This document shows, piece after piece, positions 7,868 through 16,884 of a stretch of 19,459 nucleotides of DNA. The stretch lies in the NCBI GenBank assembly GCA_016871655.1, contig VHCR01000003.1, forward strand, positions 1 through 19,459. The letters run 5' to 3'. Made by a program: the position numbers and the translations under genes. The stretch comes from Verrucomicrobiota bacterium (GTDB taxonomy: Bacteria; Verrucomicrobiota; Verrucomicrobiia; Chthoniobacterales; UBA6821). How positions within the stretch are numbered: position 1 is the first letter of the stretch; each line of letters starts with the position of its first letter. The notes beneath the pieces are model-generated. The model saw only the letters and a list, made by a program, of their open reading frames with translations, was not told where the DNA came from and did not search any database.

Positions 7868-8715
7868 TTTTTTGAAAAAGCAATCGCCATGTAACTCACC
7901 GAATGCTCTGGATCATTCTTTACTACATCTTGAGAGGTATAGTAAGCCAAGAGTGAAACTTTTATTTTCTGTGGTAAGAGCGCTAACAAAATCGCTATGG
8001 GATAAATCCCACAAATTGTTACACCCGTTTCTTGATAAAAATTTAGCAATCCAGAAACATCGAGTTGCTCGAGATAATCATAGGCACGAGTATCAAACTC
8101 TTGAATTTTTTCCTTCATCTTTTCCGATTCAGGCATAAACGAAAAACGAGGTCCATAATGAGTGAAATCAGAGCTAATGATTACAAGATCATCTTCTCTC
8201 AAATATTTTTTAATCGATGCTGCAATGGTTTCCACTTCCTGCTGATTTTGCAAACTCCCAACAAGAAGAGGAACAAGTGCTGCATTAGGAAAAATTTTTT
8301 TGATAAACGGAAGTTGCATTTCAAGTGAATGCTCGATCGAGTGAGCGGCTTCTTGCTCCAAAAAATGAGGCTCTTGTCGTAACGCAGCTATCACTTCTTG
8401 ATCGATTGATAACTTTCCAAAAGGTGTCTCAAAAAAATCTACTCTTGGAAATGCAACTCCAGAAAATCCGATATGATGACTCGGTCCCAATAAAAAAATT
8501 CGCTCCACTTTTTTCCCCATAACAACCTTATACGCGTCAGCAGCAGCCGCTCCGGAGTAAGCGTACCCAGCATGAGGTACTACTAAAGCAGAGATGTCAT
8601 CTGGCGCTAACTCTTCCTTCGCAACAGCTGCAAAAAAACCATTGAGCTGACGCTCCAAAAAAATTGGATCAGCTTCGTACCAAGAGCCAGCATAGCGAAG
8701 AGGTCGAGTTATCAT
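7864..8715 (-). CDS. Memo-family protein (AmmeMemoRadiSam system protein B type)
   Basis: This 283-residue protein belongs to the Memo family, a dioxygenase-like fold related to extradiol dioxygenases; the human homologue binds metal. The family opening RPLRYAGSWYEAD sits at the very N-terminus. VVPHAGYAYSG places a conserved His at 48, GPSHH gives His80-His81, and TICGIYPI gives Cys235. These correspond to the human MEMO1 ligand positions H49, H81 and C244. In-frame ATG at 8748 would add MEYKCGCSRVQ, but the family begins at the ITRP-like segment, so ATG at 8715 is preferred. That leaves 36 bases to the divergent hydrolase gene. Its stop overlaps the AMMECR1 start by 4 bases, and the pair forms a two-gene operon. 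Confidence 0.92.
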   Translation of the reverse strand: MITRPLRYAGSWYEADPIFLERQLNGFFAAVAKEELAPDDISALVVPHAGYAYSGAAAADAYKVVMGKKVERIFLLGPSHHIGFSGVAFPRVDFFETPFGKLSIDQEVIAALRQEPHFLEQEAAHSIEHSLEMQLPFIKKIFPNAALVPLLVGSLQNQQEVETIAASIKKYLREDDLVIISSDFTHYGPRFSFMPESEKMKEKIQEFDTRAYDYLEQLDVSGLLNFYQETGVTICGIYPIAILLALLPQKIKVSLLAYYTSQDVVKNDPEHSVSYMAIAFSKK

Positions 8716-8751
8716 TTGTACTCTAGAACAACCACATTTATACTCCATCCC

Positions 8752-10104
8752 ATGTTGTTGAAAAGAATCTTTATCTCACTTTTTTTATTATCGCTATCAC
8801 TGCAAGCTGATGATTACAAAACCCCAGTCATACTCCCTCATGTCGATCGCGAGATGACGATGGCAGGATTTTGGATCAGCCAACATCCTTCTCCCGATGC
8901 CGTCATCATGGATCCTCAAGCCATCAGTGTATTCAACTTAGCTAATCATCAAAAGAGCACCAAAAATATTTTTCGTCTTTTTACCAGTTTCAATCCAACT
9001 TCTTTTGCTGCCTCAGAACAACAGACATTACAATCGATCATCAATCAACAGCTGATCACTATTGATGGAATTCAGGCCGACAGCTCACTCTTTGATGAAA
9101 TTCGTCAAACGATGAATCTTGATCATGCTGGAAGCATTATGAAACCGACCTGTGGCATGGTTGTGCATTATACCAATGAACGAGTCCTCCCAACCAATGA
9201 AGGACTCTATGATCCCGGTGATGGGCTTTACACCTACAAACTCGGATTGTTTGATTTGTTGCAAAACAGCGCGCTCGATGTTGGCACGCCCGTAGTCGTG
9301 TTACATATTTCCAACGATCAACAATGGTACTACGTCGTCACTGAAATTTGTGATGGCTGGGTCGCTGCTGCTGATGTGGCATTGGGAACCGAAGAGCAAG
9401 TCCGCATTTTTTCTGATATGAACTCTCCTGTTGTTGCCGTTCAACCTCACGCTGATCTTTTTCTCAATTCGGAAAAAACAGATTACTATGACAGCATTCG
9501 TATGGGAATGACATTGCCATTGGTGAGCAGTGCTGGCGACAACGTGACGGTAAAAATGCCAACTGCAAGTGCTGATGGCTCTTTAAAAATTATTGAAGCA
9601 ACCATGAACACTGATGAAGTTCACATCGGCTACCTTCCTTACACCGCTCGCAACATTTACGAAGCTGCCTTCGCGATGTTAAATCAACCGTACGGCTGGG
9701 GTGATTCTTTTGGACAACAAGATTGCTCTCGCTTTCTCGATATGGTTTTTGGAACTGTTGGCATCAAACTTCCACGTAACTCGACAGATGAAGCCAATGC
9801 AGGAACGCGCGTCGGAACGTTTGTTGCAGGCAGCTCTGACGTAGATCGACTACAACTTTTTTCTCACTTTCCTGCGGGCACCACATTCTTGCACCTTCCG
9901 GGACACATCATGCTTTATCTTGGCACCATTAATGGAACACCCTATGCAATTCACGACACCACTCGCTTTTACTCCGAAGATGCAGGCGATCCAACCATCA
10001 ACTTTTTAAATTGCGTCATCGTCTCTGACTTGTCGTTGCAATCAGCCTTAGGAACTCATCCTTCCTACTTGCAACGATTGACTGATGCAGATGCAGTAAA
10101 ATGA
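8752..10104 (+). CDS. Exported NlpC/P60-family peptidoglycan hydrolase with SH3-like domains
   Basis: This protein probably cleaves peptide stems of peptidoglycan in the periplasm. The N-terminus MLLKRIFISLFLLSLSLQADD is a Sec signal peptide. About residues 30-130 form an N-terminal domain, followed by two SH3-like regions (roughly 135-210 and 215-295: YYVVTEICDGWVAAADV is a typical bacterial SH3 edge). The NlpC/P60 catalytic domain has Cys325 in QQDCSRF after the PYGWG motif, His385 in PGHIMLYLG and a third polar residue, His401, in AIHDTT. This N-domain/SH3/SH3/NlpC layout is known from Gram-negative cell-wall hydrolases. The reading frame extends upstream to a TTG at 8716 that would spoil the signal peptide and overlap the Memo gene, so ATG at 8752 is chosen. 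The gene ends 2 bases before the convergent ligA stop. Confidence 0.9.
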   Translation: MLLKRIFISLFLLSLSLQADDYKTPVILPHVDREMTMAGFWISQHPSPDAVIMDPQAISVFNLANHQKSTKNIFRLFTSFNPTSFAASEQQTLQSIINQQLITIDGIQADSSLFDEIRQTMNLDHAGSIMKPTCGMVVHYTNERVLPTNEGLYDPGDGLYTYKLGLFDLLQNSALDVGTPVVVLHISNDQQWYYVVTEICDGWVAAADVALGTEEQVRIFSDMNSPVVAVQPHADLFLNSEKTDYYDSIRMGMTLPLVSSAGDNVTVKMPTASADGSLKIIEATMNTDEVHIGYLPYTARNIYEAAFAMLNQPYGWGDSFGQQDCSRFLDMVFGTVGIKLPRNSTDEANAGTRVGTFVAGSSDVDRLQLFSHFPAGTTFLHLPGHIMLYLGTINGTPYAIHDTTRFYSEDAGDPTINFLNCVIVSDLSLQSALGTHPSYLQRLTDADAVK

Positions 10105-10106
10105 TT

Positions 10107-12161
<2,055 letters not shown>

Positions 12162-12167
12162 TCAAGA

Positions 12168-12668
12168 CTAGCGCGTGATGGCGTAGAGATAAAGATCTTC
12201 GATATTTCCTTTGCGAACAATCGCTTTTTTTAAAAGAGCTTCACGTACAAAACCATTTTTCTCCAGCACCGATTGTGAGCCCACATTGTTCGGATGCGTT
12301 TTAGCTTCAATACGCACCACATCCAGCTCTTGAAAGCCTCGTTTCAGTGCCAATGCTACAGCTTCCGTCATCAAGCCACGGCCCCAATATTTTTTTGCAG
12401 AGACATATCCTAACTCAGCAACACAACGAAAATCTCCTGACTTTTTTTCCAATGTCATCGATCCAATCACCTCACTATCGACGACGATCGCTTGGAACCA
12501 AGGATGCTTTTTAACAACCGTTTCAAAAAATTCTTCCGCTGCCGCACGCGACGAATAGGTCTCCCAACGCAGATGCTGCGTCACTTCTGGATCTGTTGCC
12601 CAGACCATGAAGGCGTCGAGGTCACTGCTCGTGAGAGGGCGTAGGGTTATATTACAACAAGCTTTCAT
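12168..12668 (-). CDS. GNAT-family N-acetyltransferase (RimJ/RimL-like)
   Basis: This 166-residue acetyltransferase opens with the family pattern ITLRPLTSSDLDAFMVWATD. Motif A, the acetyl-CoA pyrophosphate-binding loop, is YWGRGLMTEAVALAL, and the late LDVVRIEAKTHPNNVGSQSVLEKNGF block is diagnostic of the RimJ/RimL branch. Acceptors in this branch include ribosomal-protein N-termini, small metabolites and antibiotics; the sequence does not choose between them. The frame is open to 12710, but that start overlaps lysA by 40 bases and adds MGGFGERRGKQFLR, which does not fit the family. ATG at 12668, two bases after the lysA stop, with AAGG/GAGGG just upstream, is preferred. It is likely translationally coupled to lysA and lies 12 bases before ligA. 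Confidence 0.9.
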   Translation of the reverse strand: MKACCNITLRPLTSSDLDAFMVWATDPEVTQHLRWETYSSRAAAEEFFETVVKKHPWFQAIVVDSEVIGSMTLEKKSGDFRCVAELGYVSAKKYWGRGLMTEAVALALKRGFQELDVVRIEAKTHPNNVGSQSVLEKNGFVREALLKKAIVRKGNIEDLYLYAITR

Positions 12669-12670
12669 CC

Positions 12671-13933
12671 TTAAAAATTGTTTCCCTCTTCTCTCACCAA
12701 ATCCTCCCACGTCTCTCGTCGGCGCACAACACGCATCATTTTTCCTTCCACCAAAACTTCTGCAGGCAACGGTCGTGAATTATAATGTGAGGCCATCGTA
12801 AAACCATAAGCGCCCGCGCTCATGATCGCCACAGTTTCTCCTGGCTCCAGGTGAGGCAAAAGACGATCTTCAGCAAAAAAATCTCCACTCTCACAAACGG
12901 GACCCACGACATCAATTTTTTCGAAAGCTCGATTTTCTTGTCGCTGGAGCGGTACGATTTCATGATGCCCTTGGTAAAGCGCTGGACGAATAAGATCATT
13001 CATTCCTGCATCAACGATGAGAAATTTTTTTGTTGGAGTTTCTTTTCGATAAAGCGCCGTTGTCAAAAGAACTCCAGCATTGCCAACAAGAAAACGACCC
13101 GGCTCAAAAAGAATCCGCAGTCCCAGTGCTTTCAAGGGCTGGAGGACTTGTGTGGCATATTTTTCTAGCGTTAGTCCACTCTCTTCATTTTCTAAAACAT
13201 TTTGATAGTTAATTCCAATGCCTCCTCCCAAACTAAAAAATTCCAAACCATATTCTTTTTTTATTTTCAAAATTAGCGGCGTTAATTTTTTCACAGCTTC
13301 TCCAAAAGAACCTGCTGTGAGGATTTGAGAGCCAATATGAGTTTGCAAGCCGCGAATTTTTAAATGAGGCAGAGCCGCTGCTTGCGCATAAACAGACTCG
13401 GCACGATCAAGGCCAATTCCAAATTTATTTTTATTTTTACCCGTTGCAATGTAGCGATGCGTCGGCGCATCGACGTTAGGATTAATGCGCAAAGCAATCG
13501 GAGCCACGCAATGAAGGCCTCTCGCAACTTCATTTATAACGTCTAACTCTTCCTCAGACTCGACGTTGAAACAGTAAATTCCTTGCTCGAGCGCATACTC
13601 GATTTCGTGCGGCAATTTTCCAACTCCTGCAAAAGTGCATTGATCAGCCCGACCACCCGCGCGCAGCACTTTGAAAAGTTCTCCTCCTGAGACAATATCA
13701 AAACCAGCTCCCTCTTGGGCCAAGAGCCGTAAAATCGCAAGATTGCTATTAGCCTTCGTGGCATAGCAAATGAGATGATCAAGTGAAACGAATGCTTTTT
13801 GAAATTTCTGAAAACTATTTTTGATTGCACTTGCGGAATAGACGTATGCAGGAGTTCCTACTTCGCAAGCGATTTGTTTCAAACTTATCTCTTCTACATG
13901 AAGAATATTGTTGCTGTAATGAAAAGAATGCAC
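12671..13933 (-). CDS. lysA: Diaminopimelate decarboxylase LysA
   Basis: This PLP enzyme decarboxylates meso-diaminopimelate to L-lysine, the last step of the pathway. Lys60 in CYATKANSN binds PLP. HIGSQI (residues 199-204) and GGGIG (236-240) follow, EPGR (277-280) binds the phosphate, and CESGD (Cys347) belongs to the active site. The length of 420 is typical. The start is GTG (13931-13933). The N-terminal pattern, Met-His-x-Phe-x-Tyr followed by VGTPAYVYS, matches known LysA starts, so the GTG is credible although no Shine-Dalgarno is seen. The upstream region is occupied by the 13948-14012 repeat, which must therefore overlap the promoter or leader. GNAT and ligA follow with spacings of 2 and 12 bases. 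Confidence 0.95.
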   Translation of the reverse strand: MHSFHYSNNILHVEEISLKQIACEVGTPAYVYSASAIKNSFQKFQKAFVSLDHLICYATKANSNLAILRLLAQEGAGFDIVSGGELFKVLRAGGRADQCTFAGVGKLPHEIEYALEQGIYCFNVESEEELDVINEVARGLHCVAPIALRINPNVDAPTHRYIATGKNKNKFGIGLDRAESVYAQAAALPHLKIRGLQTHIGSQILTAGSFGEAVKKLTPLILKIKKEYGLEFFSLGGGIGINYQNVLENEESGLTLEKYATQVLQPLKALGLRILFEPGRFLVGNAGVLLTTALYRKETPTKKFLIVDAGMNDLIRPALYQGHHEIVPLQRQENRAFEKIDVVGPVCESGDFFAEDRLLPHLEPGETVAIMSAGAYGFTMASHYNSRPLPAEVLVEGKMMRVVRRRETWEDLVREEGNNF

Positions 13934-13947
13934 AGAAATTATTTAAC

Positions 13948-14012
13948 CGCAAAGAAGGCAAAGAACGCAAAGAAAGAAAATTAAATTCTTTGCGCTCCTT
14001 GCATTCTTTGTG
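13948..14012. repeat. Imperfect inverted repeat built of GCAAAGAA units
   Basis: The left arm (13948-13974) contains CGCAAAGAAGG, CAAAGAACG and CAAAGAA units. The right arm (13986-14012) is its reverse complement with 23 of 27 positions matching; the loop is 11 bases. It is directly followed by a second small perfect hairpin, GTTTAAA-TTTTT-TTTAAAC (14012-14030). Similar CGCAAAG-rich intergenic repeats are, as I recall, dispersed in many unrelated bacterial genomes. It fills the 114-base gap between divergent lysA and the small membrane protein. Confidence 0.85.
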
Positions 14013-14047
14013 TTTAAATTTTTTTTAAACCATCTACCTAAAAAACC

Positions 14048-14473
14048 ATGAATATTGCACCACTCATCGGCGGCTTCGCAGGAACTCTTGCGATGACCTT
14101 ATTACTTCAAATTCCAAAATGGATTGGCCTTGGAAACATTGATATTGTTCGAGCTGTTGGAGCGTTAGCAACTCGCAAGCAAGAAGGAGCCTTCTTTCCA
14201 GGATTGGTTCTTCACGTTAGCGCAGGAATTATTTTCGCTTACGCATATGTCTTTATTCTTTCCTTTTCTCACATTCCCATCAATCCACTAACCGGATTAT
14301 TTTTGGGCGCCGTCCACGGAGCAATCATCATGCTCCTTGTTTCTATCATGATTTTAGAACATCATCCAATTGCTTCTTATCATGATCGCGGTCCCATGAC
14401 AGGCTTTGCACAGCTCTTAGCTCACATGGTCTACGGATTGGTTGTCGGGACAGTGGTGCAATTCATAGCCTAA
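14048..14473 (+). CDS. Small membrane protein with about four helices, function unknown
   Basis: I do not recognise the family with confidence. The 141 residues contain four likely membrane helices: about 4-23 (PLIGGFAGTLAMTLLLQIP), 51-75 (GLVLHVSAGIIFAYAYVFIL), 82-103 (LTGLFLGAVHGAIIMLLVSI) and 119-140 (FAQLLAHMVYGLVVGTVVQF). Conserved-looking histidines occur in or next to helices (LHVSAG, AVHGA, ILEHHP, AHMVYG), which could suggest metal, haem or proton handling, but this is only inference. The start ATG follows AAAAAACC without a Shine-Dalgarno. It is divergent from lysA across the CGCAAAG repeat and convergent with the 14492-15526 gene. Confidence 0.75.
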   Translation: MNIAPLIGGFAGTLAMTLLLQIPKWIGLGNIDIVRAVGALATRKQEGAFFPGLVLHVSAGIIFAYAYVFILSFSHIPINPLTGLFLGAVHGAIIMLLVSIMILEHHPIASYHDRGPMTGFAQLLAHMVYGLVVGTVVQFIA

Positions 14474-14491
14474 ATTTTATAGTCTCATATT

Positions 14492-15526
14492 TCACAATGC
14501 TGAAGAGGAAGAAGATTCAGCAGCATTTTTTTGGAGTATTCCTTGGGCAGCAGCTAAAGATTTTTCTCCAAGCTGTAACATGCTATCAAATAAATTTTCC
14601 TTAAGTTCAGGATCAAGTGCAGAACGAAAGGCTTTCTCTGCATGCTCTGCTGCTAGTTGAGCAGCTTTCTCATTTTTTAATATTGCTTCAGCTTGTACTT
14701 GTAGAGCAACTCCGCATTGACGGTGTAAGAATGCCAGCTGCATTGCTGATGTAGCATTATTTGTAGCAGGTTGAAAGTCTGTTATAGAGAGATTGCAATA
14801 CCTCTTTCCTAAAAGCAGAAGACTTATCACCGCATCTTTTTGTTCTATTGCATCCCCTTTTGATATGATCTCACCTAGCATTCCCAAGCAAGTTGCGAGA
14901 GCATGATAAGATTCTTTGCACTCCTGTCGATTAGGAGTATTACCAACCATGATTTTTTCTCCATCATCACAACGAAGATCCTGATAAATGTGACGAGGTA
15001 CGGTTCTGTCTACAATACAAGCTTTTTTATAAGTGATGGCAGCCTGAAGAAAATAATCAGAAGCTTCTTTTTGGTTGCATTGGAGAGCTTCTGCTGCTGC
15101 AAAATACATTTCAGCCATGTTATGAAGAAGCTTATAGTTTTGTGAGCCCTTCACATTCTTTGCTTCAGCCTCGGCTTTGCTTGCTTCTGCCTTATTGCAA
15201 TATTCACTGATTTTATTTCGAGTATCAGTGTCAATATAGTTTTCGAAAAAAACAGTATCCTCTGCTGCTACTGCAGTAGCTATCAGAACTGCAATCTGGT
15301 TGTCTGGAATGGAGTCTTGATGCTCTTCATTTTGTGGAATCTCCGAATGGCTCGAAGAAGCAGCGTCGACCAGATGAAAATGTTTCAAAGAAGCAGACAT
15401 CTCCTTGCTTTCCTGTCTTGATTCAAATTCGTTAGCTCTCTCATGAGGTTGAAAAAAGGAAGGAAGTATCTCCTCAGATGTTAGATTGGAAGCAAGAGAT
15501 CTGGCAGCGGCACCTGGCATTGACAC
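14492..15526 (-). CDS. Unrecognised helical, TPR-like protein; 5' end possibly frameshifted
   Basis: This is a 344-residue protein of unknown function. From about residue 85 it is mostly amphipathic helix, with repeated helix pairs such as NYKLLHNMAEMYFAAAEAL, ASDYFLQAAITYKKACI and AAQLAAEHAEKAFRSAL. These resemble tetratricopeptide-like repeats of about 35 residues. The N-terminal 80 residues are polar and likely disordered, and the tail is Ser-rich (AESSSSSAL). There is no signal peptide or membrane segment. The start is GTG at 15526 with an ATG two codons later, neither with a Shine-Dalgarno. The frame stays open upstream to a TGA at 15587-15589, without a standard start codon. A better start, ATG at 15630, lies in another frame and stops at 15565. 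The true gene may therefore begin at 15630 and be broken by a +1 or -2 shift. A complete IS30 copy lies 60 bases upstream of that ATG. A secreted effector is possible but unproven. Confidence 0.6.
   Translation of the reverse strand: MSMPGAAARSLASNLTSEEILPSFFQPHERANEFESRQESKEMSASLKHFHLVDAASSSHSEIPQNEEHQDSIPDNQIAVLIATAVAAEDTVFFENYIDTDTRNKISEYCNKAEASKAEAEAKNVKGSQNYKLLHNMAEMYFAAAEALQCNQKEASDYFLQAAITYKKACIVDRTVPRHIYQDLRCDDGEKIMVGNTPNRQECKESYHALATCLGMLGEIISKGDAIEQKDAVISLLLLGKRYCNLSITDFQPATNNATSAMQLAFLHRQCGVALQVQAEAILKNEKAAQLAAEHAEKAFRSALDPELKENLFDSMLQLGEKSLAAAQGILQKNAAESSSSSAL
14496..14532 (+). terminator. Possible terminator for the small membrane protein gene
   Basis: AATGCTG (14496-14502) pairs perfectly with CAGCATT (14521-14527) and is followed at once by TTTTT. 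The loop is 18 bases and the stem only 7, so it is weak. An alternative stem, TGCTGAA/TTCAGCA, competes with it. It overlaps the last codons of the convergent gene. Confidence 0.35.
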
Positions 15527-15564
15527 AGATCGACGGGTACTTGTACTAGTAATTATAGCCCCAT

Positions 15565-15630
15565 CTAGTCTCCCTTGCTCATATCCTCAAAAGCAGGCTC
15601 AAAAGCAGGGTTCGATGATGCTATGTCCAT
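15565..15630 (-). pseudogene. Candidate detached 5' end of the 14492-15526 gene
   Basis: ATG at 15630 opens a 21-codon frame beginning MDIASSNP, carrying PAFEPAFE and ending at TAG 15565. PAFEPAFE is encoded by an exact 12-base tandem duplication (15586-15597 and 15598-15609). The downstream gene's frame is open from 15586 downward, so the two frames overlap by 22 bases, where a shift would join them into one protein. A GAGTG upstream of the ATG is a weak ribosome binding site. Confidence 0.4.
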
Positions 15631-15689
15631 AATATCACTCAAAAATTAATCAAACTTCGTAACATCGACTAATTCTTCTCCCGTCGCCG

Positions 15690-16799
15690 ATTCAAAAGTG
15701 AAGTGCAACACATGGAAGCTAAAAGCTAGGAATATGGTTGCTCTAAAGTGTGGTTAGAATTGGAAAGAAGTAGAAGACTTCGTAGGGTGTTTTATAACCA
15801 AGAACTTTTCTGGGTCGATGATTCAAACGTGCTTCAATAAGCGCAAGCTCTTCATCAGTCACCTCGTTGAGATTCCTGGATTTGGGAATGTATTGACGAA
15901 CCAATCCATTGGTATGCTCATTGAGTCCTCTCTCCCAAGAGTGATAGGGCCTAGCGAAATAACATGATGCATTGAGTATCGATGCAATTTTTTCATGACC
16001 CGCAAATTCTTTTCCATTATCAAAAGTCATCGTATGGACTATCAAACCTTTCATCATCTCATCAAAAGCTTCTACAACTCCTCCCGCATATTTCTGACCA
16101 AGATTTTTAAGCAAAACGAATTTTGAATAACGATCAACAGTACTCAAGATCACTCCTTGATTCTTGGCTCCAATGATTGTATCGGATTCCCAATCGCCAA
16201 TGCGTATTTTCTTTTCAACAATTTCTGGACGCTCTGAAATATCAACCCGTCCTGGAATGCACCCTCTGCCTGCTTTCTTCCCATTCAATCTTTTCTTGTA
16301 ACGTTTTCCACGGTGTCTTAAATCCTTATAGAGTTTCCCTCCTGCTGCTTTGTCTTCTCTTATTATTTTGTAAACGCTCTCATGGCTAATGAGCGCTCCC
16401 TCCAGCTTGAGGTACCCGGATACTTGCTCTGGAGACCACCCTTCCTTTATCCCTTTGACGATTCTATCTCTCAATTCAGGCCTCATTTTCTTTGGCCTTC
16501 TGCTGGCTGCTGAACGACGCTCAGTTGCTTTTCGGTCAGCTTGCTTGGTGTAGTAGCTCCATGGGCCACCATTACGCTTAATTTCTAAACTAATGCTTGA
16601 TCGATGTCGTTTCAATTGCCTAGCAATCTCAGACATTGAATATCTCATTGCTTTGAGCAGTCTGATTTGCGATCTTTCTTCTCTGGTTACATCATGATAG
16701 CCTTTGGCCATGGTAATCTCCTTGGTTGTACACCTCAAAAATTACCACATCATGTAGCCTTTTTATTTTTTTAGTACTTGTTGCACTTCACTCTTGAAT
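15690..16799 (-). mobile_element. IS30-family insertion sequence, apparently complete
   Basis: Terminal inverted repeats of 21 bases lie at 15690-15710 (ATTCAAAAGTGAAGTGCAAC plus A) and, inverted, at 16779-16799, with one mismatch. They flank one intact transposase gene, giving an element of about 1110 bases. Flanking bases do not reveal an unambiguous 2-3 base target duplication, so the exact ends are uncertain by a few bases. It separates the helical-protein gene from the efflux locus. Confidence 0.85.
15743..16711 (-). CDS. IS30-family transposase
   Basis: This is a DDE transposase of 322 residues. The N-terminus has a helix-turn-helix of the MSEIARQLKRHRSSISLEIKRN type that recognises the terminal repeats. 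The catalytic triad is Asp177 in DWESDTIIG, Asp231 in TFDNGKEF and Glu265 in ERGLNEHTNGLVRQYIPK. The 33-residue spacing between the second Asp and the Glu is the IS30 hallmark. The C-terminus NHRPRKVLGYKTPYEVF is also typical. The frame is open to 16738, but AAGGAG seven bases before the ATG at 16711 is one of the best ribosome binding sites in the window and fixes the start at MAKGYHDVTREE. No stop or shift interrupts it, so the copy looks active. Confidence 0.96.
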   Translation of the reverse strand: MAKGYHDVTREERSQIRLLKAMRYSMSEIARQLKRHRSSISLEIKRNGGPWSYYTKQADRKATERRSAASRRPKKMRPELRDRIVKGIKEGWSPEQVSGYLKLEGALISHESVYKIIREDKAAGGKLYKDLRHRGKRYKKRLNGKKAGRGCIPGRVDISERPEIVEKKIRIGDWESDTIIGAKNQGVILSTVDRYSKFVLLKNLGQKYAGGVVEAFDEMMKGLIVHTMTFDNGKEFAGHEKIASILNASCYFARPYHSWERGLNEHTNGLVRQYIPKSRNLNEVTDEELALIEARLNHRPRKVLGYKTPYEVFYFFPILTTL

Positions 16800-16837
16800 G
16801 GGCCAGATAAAAACTAATTATAAAAAAATAATAAATT

Positions 16838-16867
16838 TTGTTTGAAAAATTTTTTTCAAGGTAAAAT
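16838..16867 (+). promoter_or_regulatory. Predicted promoter with an embedded palindrome before the efflux adaptor gene
   Basis: TTGTTT (16838-16843) and TAAAAT (16862-16867) are 18 bases apart, and initiation would fall about 10 bases before the ATG at 16885. A perfect palindrome, TTGAAAAA-TT-TTTTTCAA (16842-16859), lies almost entirely between the two hexamers. That is a position where a repressor could block RNA polymerase. AT-richness makes chance matches likely, so both calls are tentative. Confidence 0.4.
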
Positions 16868-16884
16868 AAAAACCAGCTTTTCTG

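Noticed and set aside
8716..8751. N-terminal extension of the NlpC/P60 protein from TTG 8716
   Set aside because: It would mask a clear signal peptide starting at ATG 8752 and overlap the Memo gene's alternative start.
8749..8751. A defined divergent promoter between the Memo and NlpC/P60 genes
   Set aside because: Only 36 bases separate the chosen starts and no convincing hexamer pair was seen; promoters may lie within the neighbouring coding regions.
12669..12710. N-terminal extension of the GNAT protein overlapping lysA
   Set aside because: The extra 14 residues do not fit the family, and ATG 12668 directly follows the lysA stop.
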